Origin: Paenibacillus cremeus
Lineage (GTDB): Bacteria; Bacillota; Bacilli; Paenibacillales; NBRC-103111
Assembly (NCBI RefSeq): GCF_007786445.1
Contig: NZ_VNJI01000014.1
Location: 1-64,000, forward strand
Direction of reading: 5' to 3'
Length of the DNA stretch: 64,000 nt
Shown piece after piece: positions 43,012-52,183 of the stretch (its first letter is position 1; every line of letters starts with the position of its first letter). The position numbers and the translations under genes were made by a program. The notes beneath the pieces are model-generated. The model was given only the letters and a program-made list of their open reading frames with translations, made no database searches and was not told the DNA's origin.

Positions 43012-43887
43012 ATGGCTACTCGACCTATCGAACGAAAACCCGATTGGCTGAAGATCAAACTAACCACAGGGGACAACTATAAAGAGTTAAAAAATATGAT
43101 GCGCGGCAAAACACTCCACACCGTCTGTGAGGAGGCCAAATGCCCGAACATACATGAGTGCTGGACGAATCGGACGGCGACGTTCATGATACTCGGCGAT
43201 ATTTGTACGCGGGCTTGCCGGTTTTGCGCTGTGAACACGGGACTGCCGACCGAGCTGGATCTTCAGGAGCCGGAACGCGTGGCAGAGGCCGTCGAGCAAA
43301 TGGGACTTCGCCATGCGGTCGTCACGTCGGTGGCGAGGGATGATTTGCAGGACGGCGGGGCGATGATTTTTGCCGAGACGATCCGCGCGGTCCGACGCCG
43401 CAACCCGTTCACCGGGGTAGAGGTGCTGATTCCGGATTTTCAAGGCAGCGAGGAATCGCTTCGGGTGGTGCTGGCGGCGAAGCCGGATATTTTGAACCAC
43501 AACGTGGAAACGGTGGAGCGGATGTCCGACAAGGTGCGGGCCAAAGCCAAATACGGCCGCTCGCTGGAGCTGCTGGAGCGCTCCAAGCGCATCGCGCCTT
43601 CAATCCCGACCAAATCCAGCATTATGCTGGGCGTGGGGGAAGAGTGGGACGAGATTTTGCAGACGATGGACGACTTGCGGGCGGTGGACTGCAATATCAT
43701 GACCATTGGCCAGTATTTGCAGCCCAGCGTGAATCATTTGCCGGTGACGAAGTATTACACGCCGGAGCAATTTGCGGAGCTGAAGGAAGAAGGCCAGAAA
43801 CGAGGGTTCCGACACGTCGAGTCCGGGCCTTTGGTACGCAGCTCATATCATGCGCATGATCAGGTGCAATCAGCGCAGCAGTCGTAA
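43012..43887 (+). CDS. lipA: Lipoyl synthase
   Basis: 291 residues, the family length. Both iron-sulfur sites are visible. The auxiliary cluster cysteines are 39, 44 and 50 (C-x4-C-x5-C); the radical-SAM motif is CTRACRFC (Cys 65, 69, 72). The C-terminal Ser in [12 protein letters not shown] is the conserved cluster ligand. It inserts two sulfurs into octanoyl-carrier proteins to give lipoyl groups. A -10 element is upstream. yutD follows after 21 bases, as in B. subtilis. Confidence 0.97.
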   Translation: MATRPIERKPDWLKIKLTTGDNYKELKNMMRGKTLHTVCEEAKCPNIHECWTNRTATFMILGDICTRACRFCAVNTGLPTELDLQEPERVAEAVEQMGLRHAVVTSVARDDLQDGGAMIFAETIRAVRRRNPFTGVEVLIPDFQGSEESLRVVLAAKPDILNHNVETVERMSDKVRAKAKYGRSLELLERSKRIAPSIPTKSSIMLGVGEEWDEILQTMDDLRAVDCNIMTIGQYLQPSVNHLPVTKYYTPEQFAELKEEGQKRGFRHVESGPLVRSSYHAHDQVQSAQQS

Positions 43888-43908
43888 TCATGGGGGGGGG
43901 CAGTTACA

Positions 43909-44637
43909 TTGATTCATATTGCGGGCAGAACCTACGAAGTGCTGATCGATCATAAAAACGGCTGGCGCCCTGAAGCCTTCCGTGACCGGTACAGTGAAGT
44001 ATTGGATCGCTACGATTACATCGTAGGGGACTGGGGATACAGCCAGCTGCGGCTGCGCGGATTTTTTAAGGATACCCATCCGAAGGCGACGAAGGATTCG
44101 ATGTTCTCGACGCTGCAGGATTATTTGAATGAATACTGCAATTTTGGCTGTGCTTACTTCATCATTGAGAAGGTGCCGAACAAGCAAGGGGAGCACGGTG
44201 AACTGCTGCCAATCTCCGAGGACGACTTGATGCTGGATGTCGAGCTCCCGCAGGAGCAGCCGGCGGCGGTACATGCTTCCGCGGTTCCAGCAAGAAGTCA
44301 CGAGGGCAGGCACGCTGGAGGACAAGCATCGCATGGCGGAGGTGCCTCGTCAGGGCAGCAGAAGTCCCAGGGCGGCGAGCGGCATGAACGACATGGCCAG
44401 CAGTCGCATGCGCAGCAGGGAGGCAGAGGCGAGGGCGGGGGTGGGGGCGGTCACCGGGGCTCCGGCCACAAGACGCACCATCGCTCGCACCAGGGTCAGT
44501 CGCAGAAGCCGCATCAAGGCGGCTCGTCCGGCGGCCGGCACCATAAGCCGCACCAGAATCAAGGCCAAGGTCAAGGTCAGAACCAGAGCCAAGGCCAAGG
44601 CTCGTCCAAGCCGAAGCATTCGTCTCCTTCTGCATAG
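43909..44637 (+). CDS. yutD: YutD family protein with long low-complexity tail
   Basis: 242 residues. The first ~105 are a YutD (DUF1027) domain: YEVLIDHKNGWRPEAFRDRY, LDRYDYIVGDWGYSQLRLRG, FFKDTHP and LQDYLNEYCNFGCAYFIIEK. The remaining ~130 residues are almost wholly Gly, Gln, His, Ser, Lys and Arg and probably disordered; the usual family length is about 100. The start is TTG. A run of nine G's (43892-43900) takes the place of a normal ribosome binding site eight bases upstream. Confidence 0.88.
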   Translation: MIHIAGRTYEVLIDHKNGWRPEAFRDRYSEVLDRYDYIVGDWGYSQLRLRGFFKDTHPKATKDSMFSTLQDYLNEYCNFGCAYFIIEKVPNKQGEHGELLPISEDDLMLDVELPQEQPAAVHASAVPARSHEGRHAGGQASHGGGASSGQQKSQGGERHERHGQQSHAQQGGRGEGGGGGGHRGSGHKTHHRSHQGQSQKPHQGGSSGGRHHKPHQNQGQGQGQNQSQGQGSSKPKHSSPSA

Positions 44638-44655
44638 TGGCAGGAGGTCTACGCA

Positions 44656-44685
44656 GCAAGAGCCCGCAGGGGCTCTTGCTTTTTT
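44656..44685 (+). terminator. Intrinsic terminator after yutD
   Basis: GCAAGAGCCC / GGGCTCTTGC (loop GCAG) then TTTTTT. Confidence 0.92.
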
Positions 44686-44741
44686 GCGCTGCCCGCCATC
44701 GCTCTTGGGGATTAGCCTCGCCTCCGACCGCCCAGCACCCC

Positions 44742-44926
44742 TAGCGGAACTGGATTCCGCTATTTCGCCCCAAACCCACCAAAACCAGCCCCTAACGGAA
44801 CTGAGTTCCGTTAAAACATCAAACCCGCTCGCCTCGCGCGACTTTCAGCCCAAATAGCGGTCCATAGTTCCGCTAAGCCGCCCCGGCTCCGCCAAAACCC
44901 CCAAATAGCGGAACACAGTTCCGCTA
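44742..44926. repeat. Four-palindrome element, copy 2 (GCGGAA/TTCCGC)
   Basis: Imperfect palindromes start at 44742, 44793, 44855 and 44906 (spacings 51, 62, 51). The second is perfect: TAACGGAA-n5-TTCCGTTA. The central 62-base interval shares GCGCG-n-CTTT-n2-GC-n2-AAA with copy 1 at 31069. Located between the ends of yutD and nadK; no gene is visible in 44686-45020. Confidence 0.9.
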
Positions 44927-45020
44927 GCACCCTGCCGCCGCGCGCCCCCACGCCGCTGCTGCCTCAACGAAGAAAGCCGTCCGCCCCGAGCGAATCCCAG
45001 GACGAACGGTCAATCCACAA

Positions 45021-45839
45021 CTACTTCAAATCGTTCTCGTACCCGATGAACGCCTCGCGCACGCGGCTCCAGAACGGGAACGGACGGAAGCGGGCGAACT
45101 TCACCTTTTTACCGGCGGCGACCAGGCTGCGAATCGAGATGATGTCGTTGCGCTGCATGTACAGGTGGTCGAGCGACAGCAAAATGTTCTGGTTCGCGCG
45201 CGGATAAATGTCGCAGTGATGATGCTTCGGCAGTAAAATCGGCGAACCTAGCGTACGGTACACACGGTTATTGATCGACGCGATCTCGGCAATCTGGATG
45301 GCATCCAGGGACGGGTGCACCATGGCTCCGCCCAAGCTCTTGTTATAAGCCGTACTGCCGGAAGGCGTTGAAATACAGATGCCGTCGCCGCGGAACGTTT
45401 CGAACAGCTCGTCGTTGATGTGCAGCTTCGCCACCAGCGTTGCATCTACGCCCTTGAGCGTGAATTCGTTGAGCGCCAGCTCCGTTTCGATCCCTTGCGC
45501 CGTCGTAATTTGAATCTCGACCAGCGGGTACTTGACCACGCGAAGGTCGTTCTGCTTAGCGCTCTCGCCCATCAATTCCGCCAGCAGCTCCACTTCATCC
45601 GGCTTCCAGTCGGCAAAGAAACCGAGCCGCCCCGTATGAATCCCGACGAACGCGATATGCTCCAGCTGAGTTTTATATTGGTGAAAAGCGTGCAGCAGCG
45701 TCCCATCGCCGCCGATAGAAAGCACAATGTCGGGGGAGGCTTCATCGAGAATCAGCCCGTGCTGCCCGATAAGCTGATGAAATGTATTCATCAATTGAAT
45801 GGAAGTCTCGTCGCCGCGGTGAACCACATTATATTTCAA
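45021..45839 (-). CDS. nadK: NAD kinase
   Basis: 272 residues, the usual length. The GGDGT motif is at residues 43-47 (LSIGGDGTLLHAF), followed by GRLGFFADW, LNEFTLKG, GDGICISTPSGSTAYNKSLGG and GSPILLP. It makes NADP from NAD and ATP. The start is TTG 45839, supported by AGGAGG at ideal distance; an ATG further in would remove the first strand. A short hairpin on the minus strand (about 44973-45011) may terminate it. Confidence 0.96.
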   Translation of the reverse strand: MKYNVVHRGDETSIQLMNTFHQLIGQHGLILDEASPDIVLSIGGDGTLLHAFHQYKTQLEHIAFVGIHTGRLGFFADWKPDEVELLAELMGESAKQNDLRVVKYPLVEIQITTAQGIETELALNEFTLKGVDATLVAKLHINDELFETFRGDGICISTPSGSTAYNKSLGGAMVHPSLDAIQIAEIASINNRVYRTLGSPILLPKHHHCDIYPRANQNILLSLDHLYMQRNDIISIRSLVAAGKKVKFARFRPFPFWSRVREAFIGYENDLK

Positions 45840-45910
45840 CGGTTATCCTCCTAAGAGTAGAGTGGCAGCGGTGCAGTCGTGCAGCCGATGCCGGATAAGC
45901 AATACTATCG

Positions 45911-46600
45911 TTAGCCCCGAGAAGTCTCAGAGGCGGATGAGCAATATGCATCGATCTGGTGAAACAGGCTTTCGGGCAAATGGCGAAACTGAACCGCTAC
46001 CCGATAGGAATCGCAGCTGAAGTGCGTGACCCGCAGCACCTCGCCATAAACCGTAAAGGTATGATTCACGCTAGGGAGTACGAAGGATAATTCCAAATAC
46101 AAGGCGCATAAAACGCGAGTGTTCGTAATAAACGAAAGTCCGCCGCCTGCGATATCCAAAATTTGTCCGGAAAAAGCGACGCTCTGCTGACTCAAGCTGC
46201 CGCGGGCACCGGTAATCCGGCAGGTCACGGGGGTTCGAGCCGGGAGCGTAGTGCGGGTAAATACCCGATCCTCTTTCATGTTCAGCTCGAACGGAGAGGA
46301 GAGGGTTAAGGTGCATACGCTGCGCTTCACTTCCAAATTCAGCAAGTCGACAAAAGCATAATACAGAATACCCCGCTTGCGAAAAGAAAATTCAATAAAG
46401 CTCACATGGTGCAGCTTCTCCAAGGGGTTGACGGACGAGTACTCGAGTGAAACCGCCATCCCCGTTTCGTCCACTTTGAGGACCGTGAAGTCATCCTCGA
46501 AGCAAAACGGCTGGGCTTCCTTCGTTTCGCCGACAAGGATCAGGTGGCAGCTCATGCGGGGCACAACCTGCTCACTTGCTAAAGCTTCATTCCACAACAT
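45911..46600 (-). CDS. PilZ domain protein (probable c-di-GMP receptor)
   Basis: About 229 residues in a YcgR-like arrangement: an N-terminal beta domain (about 20-100) and a C-terminal PilZ domain. PilZ signatures are RVFTR (RxxxR, about 112-116) and ILDIAGGGLSF (D-x-A/S-x-x-G). Such proteins sense cyclic di-GMP and act on flagella or exopolysaccharide. ATG 46600 has GGTGAT at six bases; GTG 46609 is possible. It is next to nadK but in its own short unit. Confidence 0.85.
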   Translation of the reverse strand: MLWNEALASEQVVPRMSCHLILVGETKEAQPFCFEDDFTVLKVDETGMAVSLEYSSVNPLEKLHHVSFIEFSFRKRGILYYAFVDLLNLEVKRSVCTLTLSSPFELNMKEDRVFTRTTLPARTPVTCRITGARGSLSQQSVAFSGQILDIAGGGLSFITNTRVLCALYLELSFVLPSVNHTFTVYGEVLRVTHFSCDSYRVAVQFRHLPESLFHQIDAYCSSASETSRG

Positions 46601-46670
46601 CCGTATCACCGCTCGTCTAGATTTGCAAATCTGACAAAATCCGCTATCTTCATATTAATCAATATTGGAA

Positions 46671-46706
46671 AATAAAACAATGCCGCCCCGAAGAAACGAG
46701 GCGGCA
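46671..46706 (-). terminator. Intrinsic terminator after glgP
   Basis: On the minus strand ATGCCGCCTCG / CGGGGCGGCAT hairpin with a TTTCTT loop, then TGTTTTATTTT. Confidence 0.85.
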
Positions 46707-46711
46707 TGGCT

Positions 46712-49270
46712 TTAGAACGTGGTGACGAGCGGCAGCTCGAAGCGGCGCGCGAAGTTTTCGCTGATCGGAAGGACGCGGACGCTGAAATGCGGGCCGTGCT
46801 TCAGATGCGCGGGAATCATCGCATGATAAATGACAGAGCTGTCGTCGAGCTGGCGAGCCGGCTCCATGGTGACGATCACCTGCCGCCAGGCATCCGGATG
46901 CTCTTCATAATACAGCAGCTCGACAGCGGTATCCTTGAACCAGACCGGACCGAATTTGACCGTGGCTGTTACGTCCTTGAGCCGATCGACCGGTAGTGCC
47001 GGCTGTCGGGCAGAGGTGCCGTCGTTTACCTCAATAATCCGCACCTTATGCCAGTGCTGCTGAATGAACCGCTTGTAATCGGCTACCTTCGTGGCTTCCG
47101 CAAAGGCGTCGGCAGACAGATGTTCCGTTCGCCGCAAGGAAGGGAGGTAGGTGTCGTTCGTATAATCCATCACCATCCGATCCGTGTTGTACTTCGGAGC
47201 AAGCGTCTGAATCGAACGCTTCATCCGGCTCACCCACGGTGTCGGCACCGGAGATTCCTGATAATACAGCGGGGCAATTTCGTGCTCCAGCAGCTGATAG
47301 ATGGATTCTTTATTTTCCCGTTCCTGCGTCTCCCAGTCCGCCTCGTTATTCGCATAGATGCTCCAGCCGTTGGTGCCGTCGTAGCCTTCCTCCCACCAGC
47401 CGTCGAGCACACTGAAGTTGATGACGCCGTTCATGGCGGCCTTTTGCCCGCTGGTACCGCTGGCTTCATAGGGGCGGCGCGGATTGTTGAGCCAGACGTC
47501 GACACCCTGAACCAAGTAACGCGCGAGGCTGGTGTCATAATTTTCGAGCACGACGACTTTACCGCGAAACGGAGCCAGCTGAGAGACCCGGTGAATCTCC
47601 CGGATCAGCTCCTGCCCAGGGTGATCGGCGGGATGCGCTTTGCCGGCAAAAAGAAACTGAATCGGCCGCTCCGGATGATTCACCAGCCGGTCCAAGCGGC
47701 TCAAGTCGCTAAAGATCAGATTAGCGCGCTTATAGGTCGCAAACCGGCGGGCGAACCCGATGGTGAGCGCATCAGGGGATAGACTTCGCTGCGCTTCCTC
47801 GATGCGCCCTGCGGATTGGCCGGTGCGCCGGCACTGCTCGGCTAAGTTCTCGCGGGCGTGGCGGATCAGCTTCTCTTTGAGCTGCCGATGGGCGGACCAG
47901 AGCCATTCCGCAGGAAGGTGCTCGATCGCGCTCCACTGCTCCGGGTCCGCTTGCTGAGACTGCCAATGGCCGGGCAGAAAACGGCCGTACAGCTCCTTAA
48001 GCTCAGGGGCAAGCCAGGTGCTCAGATGGATGCCGTTGGTGATGTGTCCGATCGGCACCTCATTGGCATCGATATTGCCGTGAAATTTACGGAACATGTC
48101 ACGCGAAACCTGCCCGTGCAGCTTGCTGACTCCGCCTCGGATGGCCGACGTATTCAGCGCAAGATGGGTCATATTGAACAGATTTTTATCCGGGTCATAG
48201 CCAAGCTGCGTGAACGTGTCCCGTTGTGCTTCATACCCTGGAAAAAAGCCGCGAAAGTAATACTCGTACATCGGCATTGGAAACGCATCATGCCCGGCGG
48301 GTACCGGGGTATGCGTCGTGAACACCGTGCTGGCACGCACCAGCTCCAGCGCGACATGAAACGGCAGCCCTTGATCCAGCTGCTCGCGCAGGCGCTCGAA
48401 CGTGAGGAAGGCGGCGTGGCCTTCATTGATATGATATGCGCCGACCGGAATGTCCAGCGCCCGCAGCGCCTTGATGCCCCCGATGCCGAGCACGATCTCC
48501 TGCGCAATCCGCGTGTCCTGGGTGCCCCCGTACAGCTGAGCGGTCAGCTCGCGGTCCCAAGGGCTGTTGCCCTCGACATCTGCATCCAGCAGATAGACGC
48601 GAATTCGGCCGACCTCAGCGGCCCACACCTTAAGCTTCACGGTCCGGTCGGACACTTGAAGAGCTACCGTCAGCTGCTCGGCTTCTTCGTTCGCCGCCTT
48701 CGTCCGCGGAGCATAGACAGGGAGAATCGGCAGCTTGGTGAAATCATAGGTGACATATTCCGCCTGCTGCCCGCCTTCTGCATCGATGCGCTGCTTGAAG
48801 TAGCCTTTTTTATATAACAGACCGATGCCAATGAACGGAATGCCCAGGTCGCTGGCCGATTTGCAGTGATCCCCTGCGAGGATACCCAGCCCGCCGGAAT
48901 AGATGGGAAGCGACTCATGAAACCCGAACTCCGCGCAAAAATAAGCGATAGCCTGCTGCGTATGCTGCGGGTAGGTGTCGCCGAACCAGGTGCCGGCCTC
49001 ACGGTAGGCATCCCATTGCTGCAGCACCTGTTCATACTGGCGAAGGAACGCCGTATCCTTTGCGAACGCTTCCAGCGCTTCCGACGTCACCTCTTGCAGC
49101 AGGCGTACCGGATTGTGCTGCAGCTGCTCCCACAGCTGCGGATGGATGCGGGAAAAGAGCGCTTGAGCGCTGGGATTCCAGCTGTACCACAGGTTGTAGG
49201 CCAGCTCCGGCAATCGTGCGAGGGACGATGGAATAGCCGTCGTCATTTTCGGATAAGCGGGGGTTTGCAT
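46712..49270 (-). CDS. glgP: Alpha-glucan (glycogen/maltodextrin) phosphorylase
   Basis: 852 residues. An N-terminal DUF3417 region (LPELAYNLWYSWNPSAQALF) marks the GT35 subtype found in many bacteria and archaea. Motifs include AYFCAEFGFHESLPIYSGGL, GHITNGIHLSTW, IGFARRFATYKRANLI and YEASGTSGQKAAMNG. The lysine of the last motif (about 610) is the pyridoxal phosphate site. It releases glucose-1-phosphate from alpha-1,4-glucans. The start ATG 49270 follows ATAGGAG; GTG 49279 is inside that site. It stands alone, without other glycogen genes nearby. Confidence 0.95.
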   Translation of the reverse strand: MQTPAYPKMTTAIPSSLARLPELAYNLWYSWNPSAQALFSRIHPQLWEQLQHNPVRLLQEVTSEALEAFAKDTAFLRQYEQVLQQWDAYREAGTWFGDTYPQHTQQAIAYFCAEFGFHESLPIYSGGLGILAGDHCKSASDLGIPFIGIGLLYKKGYFKQRIDAEGGQQAEYVTYDFTKLPILPVYAPRTKAANEEAEQLTVALQVSDRTVKLKVWAAEVGRIRVYLLDADVEGNSPWDRELTAQLYGGTQDTRIAQEIVLGIGGIKALRALDIPVGAYHINEGHAAFLTFERLREQLDQGLPFHVALELVRASTVFTTHTPVPAGHDAFPMPMYEYYFRGFFPGYEAQRDTFTQLGYDPDKNLFNMTHLALNTSAIRGGVSKLHGQVSRDMFRKFHGNIDANEVPIGHITNGIHLSTWLAPELKELYGRFLPGHWQSQQADPEQWSAIEHLPAEWLWSAHRQLKEKLIRHARENLAEQCRRTGQSAGRIEEAQRSLSPDALTIGFARRFATYKRANLIFSDLSRLDRLVNHPERPIQFLFAGKAHPADHPGQELIREIHRVSQLAPFRGKVVVLENYDTSLARYLVQGVDVWLNNPRRPYEASGTSGQKAAMNGVINFSVLDGWWEEGYDGTNGWSIYANNEADWETQERENKESIYQLLEHEIAPLYYQESPVPTPWVSRMKRSIQTLAPKYNTDRMVMDYTNDTYLPSLRRTEHLSADAFAEATKVADYKRFIQQHWHKVRIIEVNDGTSARQPALPVDRLKDVTATVKFGPVWFKDTAVELLYYEEHPDAWRQVIVTMEPARQLDDSSVIYHAMIPAHLKHGPHFSVRVLPISENFARRFELPLVTTF

Positions 49271-49372
49271 TTCAATCACTCCTATTGCTGCAGCCGTTCC
49301 GTCGGACCTCGACGTCGGTAGTCAGCCGGTATTTTGCAACCGTTGTACCGGTGTGGTTTTTACGTGTTTACC

Positions 49373-50611
49373 TTAAGTCCGCATGGCGTTCATCCAGCGT
49401 TTTCCGATGAAAAAGAGCACGGAGAGCAGCAGCAGACTGCCCAGCATCGCAGTGAACACGACGCCAGCCGACGGCAGAGTATAGCCTAACAGGTTGGTCA
49501 AGGGACGGGTTACGTCCAGCTCAGGCATGAAGGTCCTGAGGGTTTCATGATATGGCGCAAGCGGTGCCCATAGAACCAAAACCAAGCCTGCCGCCAGCAG
49601 ACCATGAAGAAATCGCGCCGCCAAAAACGGAAAATAGCGCAAATTCGTGTGATGGAGCAGACTGACGATTTGTCCGTGAACCGACAGTCCCGCCCAAGAA
49701 AGCACCCAGGCAGCGATCGCCGCTTTGTACATCAGCGGAATGCCGGCAGCAGCCCCGGCTGCCTTGGCACCGAGCGTCACCTCGAAGAAGCCGTTCACCA
49801 CCGCTTGCGAAAGCACCAGTGGCACTCCGAACAGACCCAGCACCGAATCGATCGACGCATAGAAGAAGGACATGATGCCGGAGGCGGTCATCACCTCCAT
49901 GACCACAGAGAAGAATACGACCAGCCCGCCGATGACGAGTACGAGCTGGAGCCCGGAGCTGAGCGCCTGCTGGAACATGACGCCGAGCGAGCGTCCGTCG
50001 GCCAGCCGGGCGACATGCATCGCGTCGAAGGCGCGCGGCCAGATCCCGCGGCCATCCTTAGCGGCAGGAAGGCCGCTGGAGACTGAGGCCGGCTGCTTCC
50101 GGCCATGGAACCGCATCAAGAGGCCGATCAGCATGGCGGAGCCATAGTGTGCCACCGCCAGTATGCCTGCCAGAGCCGGATCCTGGAAAAAGCCGACGGA
50201 TACGACGCCGACCAGAAAGATCGGGTCCGACGACGTCGTGAAGGCGACCAGCCGCTCGCCCTCCTCGCGGTTTACCAGCCCTTGAGACCAGAGCTGCGAC
50301 GTGAGCCGGGCACCGACAGGGTACCCGGAAGCAAAGCCCATCGCCACGACGAAGCCGCCGATTCCGGGGATGCGAAACAGCGGACGCATGAGCGGATCGA
50401 GCAGCGTTCCGAAGAAGTGTACGATCCCGACCCCGAGCATCATCTCGGAGATGACGAAGAACGGGAAGAGCGCCGGAAACAGCACGTCCCACCAGATCGA
50501 CATCCCTTTCAGCGAAGCCCGGAAGGATTCCGCAGGGAACATGACCATCAGGCCCGCCAAGATCAGAGCGAAGAGCGCTGCAGCGATAAGCAGTGAATGT
50601 TTGGTTCGCAT
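49373..50611 (-). CDS. ylbJ: Sporulation integral membrane protein YlbJ
   Basis: 412 residues with about eight to ten hydrophobic segments: WWDVLFPALFPFFVISEMML, LMRPLFRIPGIGGFVVAMGF, ASGYPVGARLTSQLW, DPIFLVGVVSVGFFQDPAL and GFFEVTLGAKAAGAA. These are the nucleoside-transporter-like gate motifs of YlbJ/SpoIVA-associated proteins. YlbJ is needed for spore envelope maturation in Bacillus. The ATG (minus strand, 50611) has a GGAGGGGG site. Its regulation is likely by mother-cell sigma-E, by homology. Confidence 0.92.
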   Translation of the reverse strand: MRTKHSLLIAAALFALILAGLMVMFPAESFRASLKGMSIWWDVLFPALFPFFVISEMMLGVGIVHFFGTLLDPLMRPLFRIPGIGGFVVAMGFASGYPVGARLTSQLWSQGLVNREEGERLVAFTTSSDPIFLVGVVSVGFFQDPALAGILAVAHYGSAMLIGLLMRFHGRKQPASVSSGLPAAKDGRGIWPRAFDAMHVARLADGRSLGVMFQQALSSGLQLVLVIGGLVVFFSVVMEVMTASGIMSFFYASIDSVLGLFGVPLVLSQAVVNGFFEVTLGAKAAGAAAGIPLMYKAAIAAWVLSWAGLSVHGQIVSLLHHTNLRYFPFLAARFLHGLLAAGLVLVLWAPLAPYHETLRTFMPELDVTRPLTNLLGYTLPSAGVVFTAMLGSLLLLSVLFFIGKRWMNAMRT

Positions 50612-50781
50612 ATGCGAATGACCCCCTCCAAAAAGCCTGTCATTCTGATATATGAACCACCGGTGTGAGACATGCCCCTGTCATGTCGATTATCTTTTTG
50701 CGAGCGAACGGATGTGTCGACGAAATTGCTGTATTCAAACCCCGATTATGGTACAATAGTACCAATAGGAGAATGGGAGTG

Positions 50782-50877
50782 ATGCTTATGATGAGTGTTA
50801 TTGCTGGAATTCTCGTATGCGCTTTTGTCTATGTGATTAGGGAAACCTTGATGACAGCCGGAGAAGAGGATGCATAA
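50782..50877 (+). CDS. Small single-helix membrane peptide
   Basis: About 31 residues: MMSVIAGILVCAFVYVIRET forms one membrane helix, followed by an acidic tail ending GEEDA. AATAGGAGAATGGGAG precedes the ATGs at 50782 and 50788; either may be used. TACAAT (50752-50757) may be its -10. Function unknown. Confidence 0.5.
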   Translation: MLMMSVIAGILVCAFVYVIRETLMTAGEEDA

Positions 50878-50918
50878 CGCGGATCGCTTCTATAGAACGA
50901 AAGGCAGCTCAATTTAGG

Positions 50919-50954
50919 ATGCTAAGGCGGAGCGTGCGCATTAGCATCTTTTTT
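50919..50954 (+). terminator. Intrinsic terminator
   Basis: GATGCTAA / TTAGCATC hairpin followed by TTTTTT, just before the globin gene. Confidence 0.85.
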
Positions 50955-50973
50955 ATCATAGGAGATGAATGGA

Positions 50974-51363
50974 ATGTCCGATCTGGATTCGCTGCGGGGG
51001 AAGACCATCTACGAGGCATTGGGCGGGCCGGAAGGGATCCGCAGCCTGGTGGAAGCCTTCTACCCGAAGGTGCAGCAGGAGCCGCTGCTTGGCCCGTTGT
51101 TCCCTGAAGATATTACCCCGGTGATCGAGAAGCAGTATTTGTTTTTGAGCCAGTTTTTCGGGGGGCCGCCGCTCTATTCGGAGCAGTACGGTCATCCGAT
51201 GATGCGCGCCAGACACATGCCGTTCCCGGTAACGGTGGAGCGGGCTGAAGCGTGGCTTGGCTGCATGAGCCGGGCGCTGGCCGAGACGGTGAGCGATCCG
51301 GAGCTTCGCGCCGCCGTGCTGGAGAGGCTGAAGGGGCCGGCGTATCATTTTATCAATAGCTAA
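50974..51363 (+). CDS. Truncated hemoglobin (group II type)
   Basis: 129 residues of the 2-on-2 globin family: TIYEALGGPEGIRSLVEAFY, LFPEDITPVIEKQYLFLSQF, FGGPPLYSEQYGHPMMRARH and MPFPV. The His in RARHMPF is the proximal haem ligand, and the FLSQFFGGPPLYSE segment fits group II (YjbI/GlbO). The role is probably oxygen or NO handling. The start 50974 lies nine bases from GGAG; ATG 50965 overlaps it. The DUF2225 gene follows after 26 bases. Confidence 0.93.
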   Translation: MSDLDSLRGKTIYEALGGPEGIRSLVEAFYPKVQQEPLLGPLFPEDITPVIEKQYLFLSQFFGGPPLYSEQYGHPMMRARHMPFPVTVERAEAWLGCMSRALAETVSDPELRAAVLERLKGPAYHFINS

Positions 51364-51389
51364 CCGTTAAACAAAGGAAGTGTCTGTCC

Positions 51390-52097
51390 ATGGTTGAACC
51401 GTTATACCTAGTTAAAGTCACGTGTCCGCATTGCGATTTTGAGTACAAAACCTCCCGCGTCCGTCCCAGCTTCAAGAAGTCGAGCGGCTCTGATACGGAT
51501 TTTTGCCTGTATTACAAAGCGATTAATCCGGATTTTTATGTCGTACGCGTGTGCCCTTTCTGCGGCTTCGCTTGCACCGAGAGCTCGGCGGAGCATTTGA
51601 CGGCGGTCCAGAAGAAGCTGTTCAGCGAAAAGGTAGCCGAGCAATGGGTGCCTAGAGACTACGGCGGCGAACGGAATTGGGACGATGCGCTCTATACCTA
51701 TAAGCTGGGCTTGTTAAGCTGTCAAATTATCGGGGAGAAAAATCGCGTCATCGCAGGACTGCTGCATCATATCGCGTGGCTGTACCGGGAAAAGGGCGAC
51801 CGGGGGCAGGAGAACCGCTTCTTGCAATATGCGCTGGACGAGTATACGAGAGTATTCGAGACGGAGCAAAATGAGGTGAACAACGCCAGGCTCATGTACT
51901 TGCTCGGGGAATTGAACCGCAGGCTGAAGAACTACAACCAAGCGGTACGATGGTTTGCCCGCGTGATCAACGATCGCCGGATCATGGATGCCGGGATTAT
52001 TCGTGCTTGCCGGGAGCAGTGGCAGGTGACCCGCGAGGACATGCAGGCCGAGCAGTTCGAGCTGGATGAAGAAGCGAGGCTGCTGAAGGAATCATAA
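51390..52097 (+). CDS. DUF2225 family protein
   Basis: 235 residues. Two zinc-knuckle pairs (CPHCDF near residue 12 and CPFCGF near 56) are followed by TPR-like helices: LLHHIAWLYREKGDRGQENR, LMYLLGELNRRLKNYNQAVR. This is the DUF2225 layout, a family of unknown function common in Bacillales. ACAAAGGAAG lies upstream. It may be co-transcribed with the globin gene. Confidence 0.9.
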   Translation: MVEPLYLVKVTCPHCDFEYKTSRVRPSFKKSSGSDTDFCLYYKAINPDFYVVRVCPFCGFACTESSAEHLTAVQKKLFSEKVAEQWVPRDYGGERNWDDALYTYKLGLLSCQIIGEKNRVIAGLLHHIAWLYREKGDRGQENRFLQYALDEYTRVFETEQNEVNNARLMYLLGELNRRLKNYNQAVRWFARVINDRRIMDAGIIRACREQWQVTREDMQAEQFELDEEARLLKES

Positions 52098-52105
52098 TTT
52101 GTACA

Positions 52106-52166
52106 TAAAAAAGCGCTTAGACCTTGTGCCAGCATTACAATGGCGTAGGGCTAAGCGTTTTTTCTT
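52106..52166 (+). terminator. Terminator after the DUF2225 gene
   Basis: AAAAAGCGCTTAG ... CTAAGCGTTTTTT hairpin with a large loop, plausible in both directions. Confidence 0.75.
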
Positions 52167-52183
52167 TCTTTCGCAGGCGCTAG

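Noticed and set aside
43892..43900. Gene start at ATG 43890 reading through the G tract
   Set aside because: It is out of frame with the recognised YutD domain; TTG 43909 is the start consistent with the family.
44237..44857. 206-codon plus-strand ORF overlapping the yutD tail and beyond
   Set aside because: Out of frame with yutD, Arg/Ser-rich, crosses the yutD terminator and part of the palindrome element.
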